Origin: Utricularia gibba
Taxonomy: Eukaryota; Streptophyta; Magnoliopsida; Lamiales; Lentibulariaceae
Length of the DNA: 64,000 nt
Direction: 5' to 3'
NCBI GenBank assembly: GCA_002189035.1
Contig: NEEC01000018.1
Coordinates: 1,426,001-1,490,000 of the forward strand
The notes under the pieces are model-generated. The model was not told the DNA's origin. It saw only the letters and a program-made list of their open reading frames with translations, and searched no databases. The translations under genes and the position numbers were made by a program. Of the stretch, positions 59,911 to 64,000 are shown one piece after another (positions within the stretch are counted from its first letter, which is position 1; every line of letters starts with the position of its first letter).

Positions 59911-61026
59911 TCAAGCAGAAGCTGCTTGCAGAGCTCTCTGCAACTCATTCTCCAAATCAGCAGCAATGGCAGCATTGCCATTCCTCTTCTCTTCTTTTCT
60001 GTAATCTCCATTTCCATTCCCCTTGGATAATGCTCTGCTTCTATTGCTCTTCGGTAGCTCAAATCCACTTTCAACAGAAGCTTCAAGCTTCTTCCCATTT
60101 TCATCTCTTTTTCTAACTTCTACAGCCCTCAAATTCTCCAACTCACGCTTCATTTCGAAGTTGAAGCCTTTCAAATCATCCAATTCTCTCTTCATAAAAG
60201 AGCTCATACACTTCAAAACCTCTAGTTCATCATCACCGTTCTTCTTACTCGATTTCTCAGCAGTATCCTCATCTTTATCTTTGGAAACCACATCATTTTT
60301 CTCAAAACCAATTTTGGTGATCCTCAGAAATGGCATTTGATCCTTCACGAACTTCGTCGTCCACCTGAAATTCAAAGATGCAGTTTTTGCAAAAGGGATG
60401 TGCGTTCTCGCTGCTAACTCAAACCCCTTAAAACTGAATCGCTTGCTGTCTTTTGAAGCTACCCCAGGCTTCTCCAGGGTCTCGAAATCGAAGGACCTGG
60501 ATTCGAATCCATTTGCGGGTTCACTGTTGACGGCGGGTTCCGAGTGGGAAAAGGTGGATTTTCTGAAGGAGAATGAGCCCAATTGGGGTTTGAAGAAGAG
60601 GGAGAAAGTGGGGTTTGGGTAATTGGGATTACCAGGGTTGAAGGAGAAACTGGCGGAGATGACGATGGGAGAGCTTTTGGGGGAACCGAAGACACCCGTC
60701 CCAGATTTCATAGTCAGGGTAAACGGCGGCGGAGTAGCAACGGAGGGGGCGGCGGCGGCAGCGGTGAAATAGGTAAGTTTCAGGGAGGGACCCGACGAGA
60801 AATTGGTAGAGAGAGAGAGCGACAGGTCGGAAGGATGAGTGGTGGTGGTGGACAACTGAGAAAGAAACGGAAAACTGAATATCGTTACCGGCAACTTCGC
60901 ACGGAGGAGAAGCGGCAGCGGCAGCGGCAGCGCCAGATCGCTGCTCTGCTCCTGGTCTTGGAGCTTCAACGATATCTTCATTTTCTGATTACTAAATTCG
61001 AAAGCTTCTCTCTTTACTTCGGGCAT
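59911..61026 (-). CDS. Unknown plant protein with beta-rich N-terminus and coiled-coil C-terminus
   Basis: This single exon encodes 371 aa from the first ATG (61026); a second start, MKISLKLQ, at 60981 may be the conserved one. Residues about 16-170 are rich in alternating hydrophobic/Ser/Thr stretches (DLSLSLSTNFSSGPSLKLTY, PFTLTMKSGTGVFGSPKSSP, FSLFFKPQLGSFSFRKSTF), suggestive of beta strands. A middle region (FELAARTHIPFAKTASLNFR) follows. Charged heptad-like repeats (SSFMKRELDDLKGFNFEMKR, ELENLRAVEVRKRDENGKK) then predict a coiled coil, and the C-terminus is short and acidic (DLENELQRALQAA). I recall similar uncharacterised proteins in other plants but no function. A membrane beta-barrel is possible but speculative. 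Confidence 0.75.
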   Translation of the reverse strand: MPEVKREAFEFSNQKMKISLKLQDQEQSSDLALPLPLPLLLRAKLPVTIFSFPFLSQLSTTTTHPSDLSLSLSTNFSSGPSLKLTYFTAAAAAPSVATPPPFTLTMKSGTGVFGSPKSSPIVISASFSFNPGNPNYPNPTFSLFFKPQLGSFSFRKSTFSHSEPAVNSEPANGFESRSFDFETLEKPGVASKDSKRFSFKGFELAARTHIPFAKTASLNFRWTTKFVKDQMPFLRITKIGFEKNDVVSKDKDEDTAEKSSKKNGDDELEVLKCMSSFMKRELDDLKGFNFEMKRELENLRAVEVRKRDENGKKLEASVESGFELPKSNRSRALSKGNGNGDYRKEEKRNGNAAIAADLENELQRALQAASA

Positions 61027-61270
61027 CAACTCAAAATTCTATCTTTTTACTCACAGCCATCCACTCCATTTCTTGGATAGGGAATCACAGGTGAAATTCA
61101 AACCAGAGATGGCTTCGGAATAAGTTTCTAGCACCTTCAACAACAAATCCCAAATTCACTTGTACATGGAGCCACAACCATGGAAAACAAAAGGTTACCA
61201 CAATTTACAGAGACAGGGCATGACCATTCCAGATAGACAAAACCAACAAGATCTTGCACCAGAATGATCA

Positions 61271-63009
61271 TCACATTATAGTGCATCGACTCCCTTCCTC
61301 CGAAGGTGGGGTTGCAGCGTGTTGGCTTCTGTTTGGTTCAGATGGGTTGTAGGTGAACTCCGTCGTATCCAGTCCATACTGTTAGGTTACACGATATGCG
61401 AAACACAAGAAACTCTAAGCATCTGAACAAGCTATCATACTTCACAAAGCTACGATCTTGAGAAAAAAAGCATTCGAAGAGTTTGAGCTAAAACCGGAAG
61501 GAGTTCTGCCACCAAAATAGCATTCATGGAACCTGGTAAACGCGAATGATCCATAAATTACCTTTTCCCTCATGCGTGTACTCCATGCATCGTTTCTGCT
61601 TGGTCGCTGATCCAGGATAGCAGTAACAGGGACACCTGTGGCTGGAACCGCTGACCTACTTATCAGTGGCTGCCGAATCTGTTTCCTGGGGCCTGATATA
61701 TATTCTTCGTCGCTGTCATAGTCTGCTGGTCGATTTGCTGCCCTCACAACAAGTGCCAACAAAAAGAGGAGAGCCTGAAATTTGAGGTGACTAAAGCATC
61801 AACTAATCCGAAGGGAAAAGAGTACATTCTAACAATATAAATTTGGCTAACATGATCAGGATTCCCATGCAAAACATTCATACAAAATATGCTTTCTGGA
61901 GCAAATAGTACAACACTCCGTCTACCACTTCAAAAAAACGAAACAAAAGTGTATTCTCTCTGTCCCTATCCGGTAAAATGCAACAGGGTTAAGAACATTC
62001 ACTGTTACCTCAAATATAACAAGACCAAGAGCCGCCCACTTGAATATTTCCCAATTATCCTTCAGGAAATCATAAATTTGATCGAAGTTTCCAGTTTTAT
62101 CACGTGGGATTTCCTGTCCATCCATTAGACATTAAACTTGAACAACAAATAATGAGTCCGGAGGGAAAAATGGAGATGCTAACCTCTTTCCAGCCCTTGT
62201 CGAAGAATATAAATGCTGCCAAACCCAGCTCTAGTAATATGAGCAATACCACAAACACAGAATACTTTATTATGTTAAGAAACCAATGGGTCCACAGCAA
62301 AAAGTAGAATCTACACCTTGAAAATTCTGATAACAATCAGAGTAGAATGAGGAGCTCAAAAGAATATCTTACACTAAGTGCAAAGCATCATCTCCATTAA
62401 AAAAAGAAAGAAAAGAAAGGAAAAAAACAAGCGAGAGAAGATTCTTTATAAAAATTAAGAGATCTAACTTTTAGATAAACAATCATGCAAGGATACGCAA
62501 CTCAGACAGCATCTATTCCTCATTGACGCTCCAATGCAACCAAAACAAGAAATTAAGAGAACAACTACACCAACGCCTGTGAACAGATATATGAACCTGC
62601 AAGTAAAGAATGAAGGGCCTGTTGAGTGAGCAAGGAAATACATTCTCAAACTTCATTATCCTTTATCTTCCTTCATTTTGGCTGACTACTCTCAGAATGC
62701 TTATTCTATTAGAAAGTGACAATCTATGTGGCATACGAAAATGAAATAGAAAACCAAGTAAATGCCATACCATGCCCTTGGCAATTTGTCAAAAATGTTA
62801 TCAGCCAAAGACACGGCCATTAGCATAGGGCGACCAAGCAAGATGGCCTCCGTACTTGAGGGAGGAAATGCGACATCATCGCCGCCGGAACCCGCATTCT
62901 TGTACTCCACAAAGAGGTATATACCATAACCAATCATTGCCAAGCCCACGAGAAGTAAAAGAAAATTCAAAAGCTTCAACAGGCATTCCCAAAACCCCCT
63001 ACACGCCAT
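61271..63009 (-). CDS. Tetraspanin, TOM2A-related
   Basis: Six exons (62771-63009, 62497-62596, 62184-62264, 62009-62113, 61562-61774, 61271-61378) sum to 846 nt, giving 281 aa. Four transmembrane helices are visible: LLNFLLLLVGLAMIGYGIYL; FIYLFTGVGVVVLLISCFG; VFVVLLILLELGLAAFIFF; ALGLVIFEALLFLLALVV. Plant features are the GCIGASMRNRCCLSC cytoplasmic Cys cluster (probably palmitoylated), a short extracellular loop, and a long C-tail with YDSDEEY, RQPLISR and AWSTRMREKYGLD, ending CTIM. It resembles Arabidopsis At2g20230 (tetraspanin-18 type) and TOM2A. TOM2A is a tonoplast-associated host factor that supports tobamovirus replication; the normal plant role is unclear. A spliced 5' UTR upstream of 63009 is likely. 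Confidence 0.92.
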
Positions 63010-64000
63010 GCTTCAAAATCTTATCTTTTTCCTCTGTAGCTCTTTACTTCCTGCATATGCATATGCCCAACATAAGAATTTAACATTGCAAATCAAGAAT
63101 CCGAAACAATACCCCTCCAGCTACACGAACCTAAGGAACACATTAAAATTACCCCCCCCCTCCCCAGATTCAAGACAAATTAAACTGAAAACGCAAAAGA
63201 AACCGCATCTCCAGAATCGATCATGAACCAAGGAACCAAATACTCAACATTGGAAACATGCAAGCGCAAACCTCTCAAACACAACGAAACCCAACCGAGA
63301 AAAGCCGTGAGAGTCTCACGAATTGCAATGATCGAAGAGCAAGAGGGATCTCACACCCCCCATCGAAGACAATAAAGAAGCGACAGACGAGAGATGGACA
63401 CGGATCAACGTCCCAAGTGCCAAATTCCAAGCTGTCCATTTTTTATCCATATTTCAACAAATAACCGGAAAAATGAATAGCTATAGACATACCGAGCTCC
63501 TTCCACTTGCCTCTCTCTCTCTCGAGACGTACCGTGACCGCATGCCATCGGAATTCATCAATTCCATCGTTCCCGCTGCCCAGAAGCAAACAGAACCAGT
63601 ACCACAGCATCATCGGATGCTTCCTGTTTGCTACTAAAAATTATTTTTAAAAATAATTGTATTGATTTAATCCTTTTAAAAATGGAATGAATTTTGTATA
63701 ATCAATTTAGGAAATTATAAATACATTATAAAAAATAAAAAATAAAAAATAAGTTTTCAATATGACTTAAATTTTCTCTATCATAACAGAATTATATTTG
63801 AATTATAAAATTTCAAAAAATGAATTATTCGAATTAAATGGGATCTTCTAATGTTTTATTAAATACCGGTACAATAAATTTAAAATTTGAAATTTCAACC
63901 CCCTCAATCTCTATGGAGTGGATTGGGGCCTTTTTTTTAGTTTTTTTCTTTAATTTCATGTTATAAAAATAAGGGAAAAGCGCTTTATTTCCACTTTTAA
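63010..64000. other. Tetraspanin 5' leader/promoter and AT-rich flank
   Basis: The stretch 63010-63600 has leader-like composition with a probable 5' UTR intron (CT-rich exon near 63510-63600). A C run lies at about 63153. The rest is AT-rich with no gene. Confidence 0.45.

Noticed and set aside
1-64000. CRISPR arrays, operons, ribosome-binding sites, rRNA and tRNA genes
   Set aside because: The window is plant nuclear DNA; no regularly spaced direct repeats with spacers and no cloverleaf or rRNA core sequence were recognised by eye.

Overview
The window is nuclear DNA of a flowering plant, most likely a eudicot. The evidence is genes with GT-AG introns and AT-rich intergenic DNA, and plant-specific families: type-B response regulator, HD-Zip I and IV, PLATZ, PSBY, ARMADILLO REPEAT ONLY, and a TOM2A-type tetraspanin. 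Gene density is roughly one per 3.5 kb. I cannot name the species.

Layout: 1.5-3.5 kb (+) Rolling-stone-like membrane protein; 3.9-5.7 kb (+) F-box/Sel1 protein; 6.0-7.9 kb (-) ARO4-like armadillo protein; 9.0-9.8 kb (-) decayed chloroplast TPR gene; 12.0-12.6 kb MITE-like repeat; 12.9-14.1 kb (-) JINGUBANG-like WD40 protein; 14.8-15.3 kb (+) PSBY polyprotein; 16.7-18.2 kb (-) type-B response regulator; 19.3-19.65 kb tandem repeat; 21.6-23.1 kb (-) complex I 51-kDa subunit; 24.2-25.4 kb (-) DUF212 protein; 26.3-27.2 kb (-) DUF579 xylan methyltransferase-like; 28.6-29.0 kb hAT-type MITE; 29.7-30.4 kb (+) HD-Zip I; 30.6-31.9 kb (-) MED10; 32.2-33.8 kb (+) ORM; 34.5-39.8 kb one Mutator-like element (MULE); 42.3-45.9 kb (+) HD-Zip IV; 46.5-47.8 kb (-) TMEM41-like; 49.1-51.1 kb (+) nucleoside hydrolase; 52.9-53.9 kb (-) PLATZ; 57.0-58.8 kb (-) chloroplast CPBP protease; 59.9-61.0 kb (-) unknown coiled-coil protein; 61.3-63.0 kb (-) tetraspanin.

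The genes are mostly unrelated housekeeping and regulatory genes, as usual in a plant chromosome arm; no gene cluster or operon-like system is evident. Exon models were built by hand from splice sites. Nearly all sum to whole codons and give products of family-typical length.

The points most worth checking are: one-base losses inside four-base homopolymers in the otherwise intact NDUFV1 and CPBP genes; a perfect 16-bp inverted repeat just downstream of the HD-Zip IV stop codon; a near-complete MULE with 20-bp perfect inverted repeats and a 9-bp direct flanking repeat, but a frameshifted transposase; and a 409-bp hAT MITE with a perfect 8-bp target duplication. I did not find a convincing new biological system.
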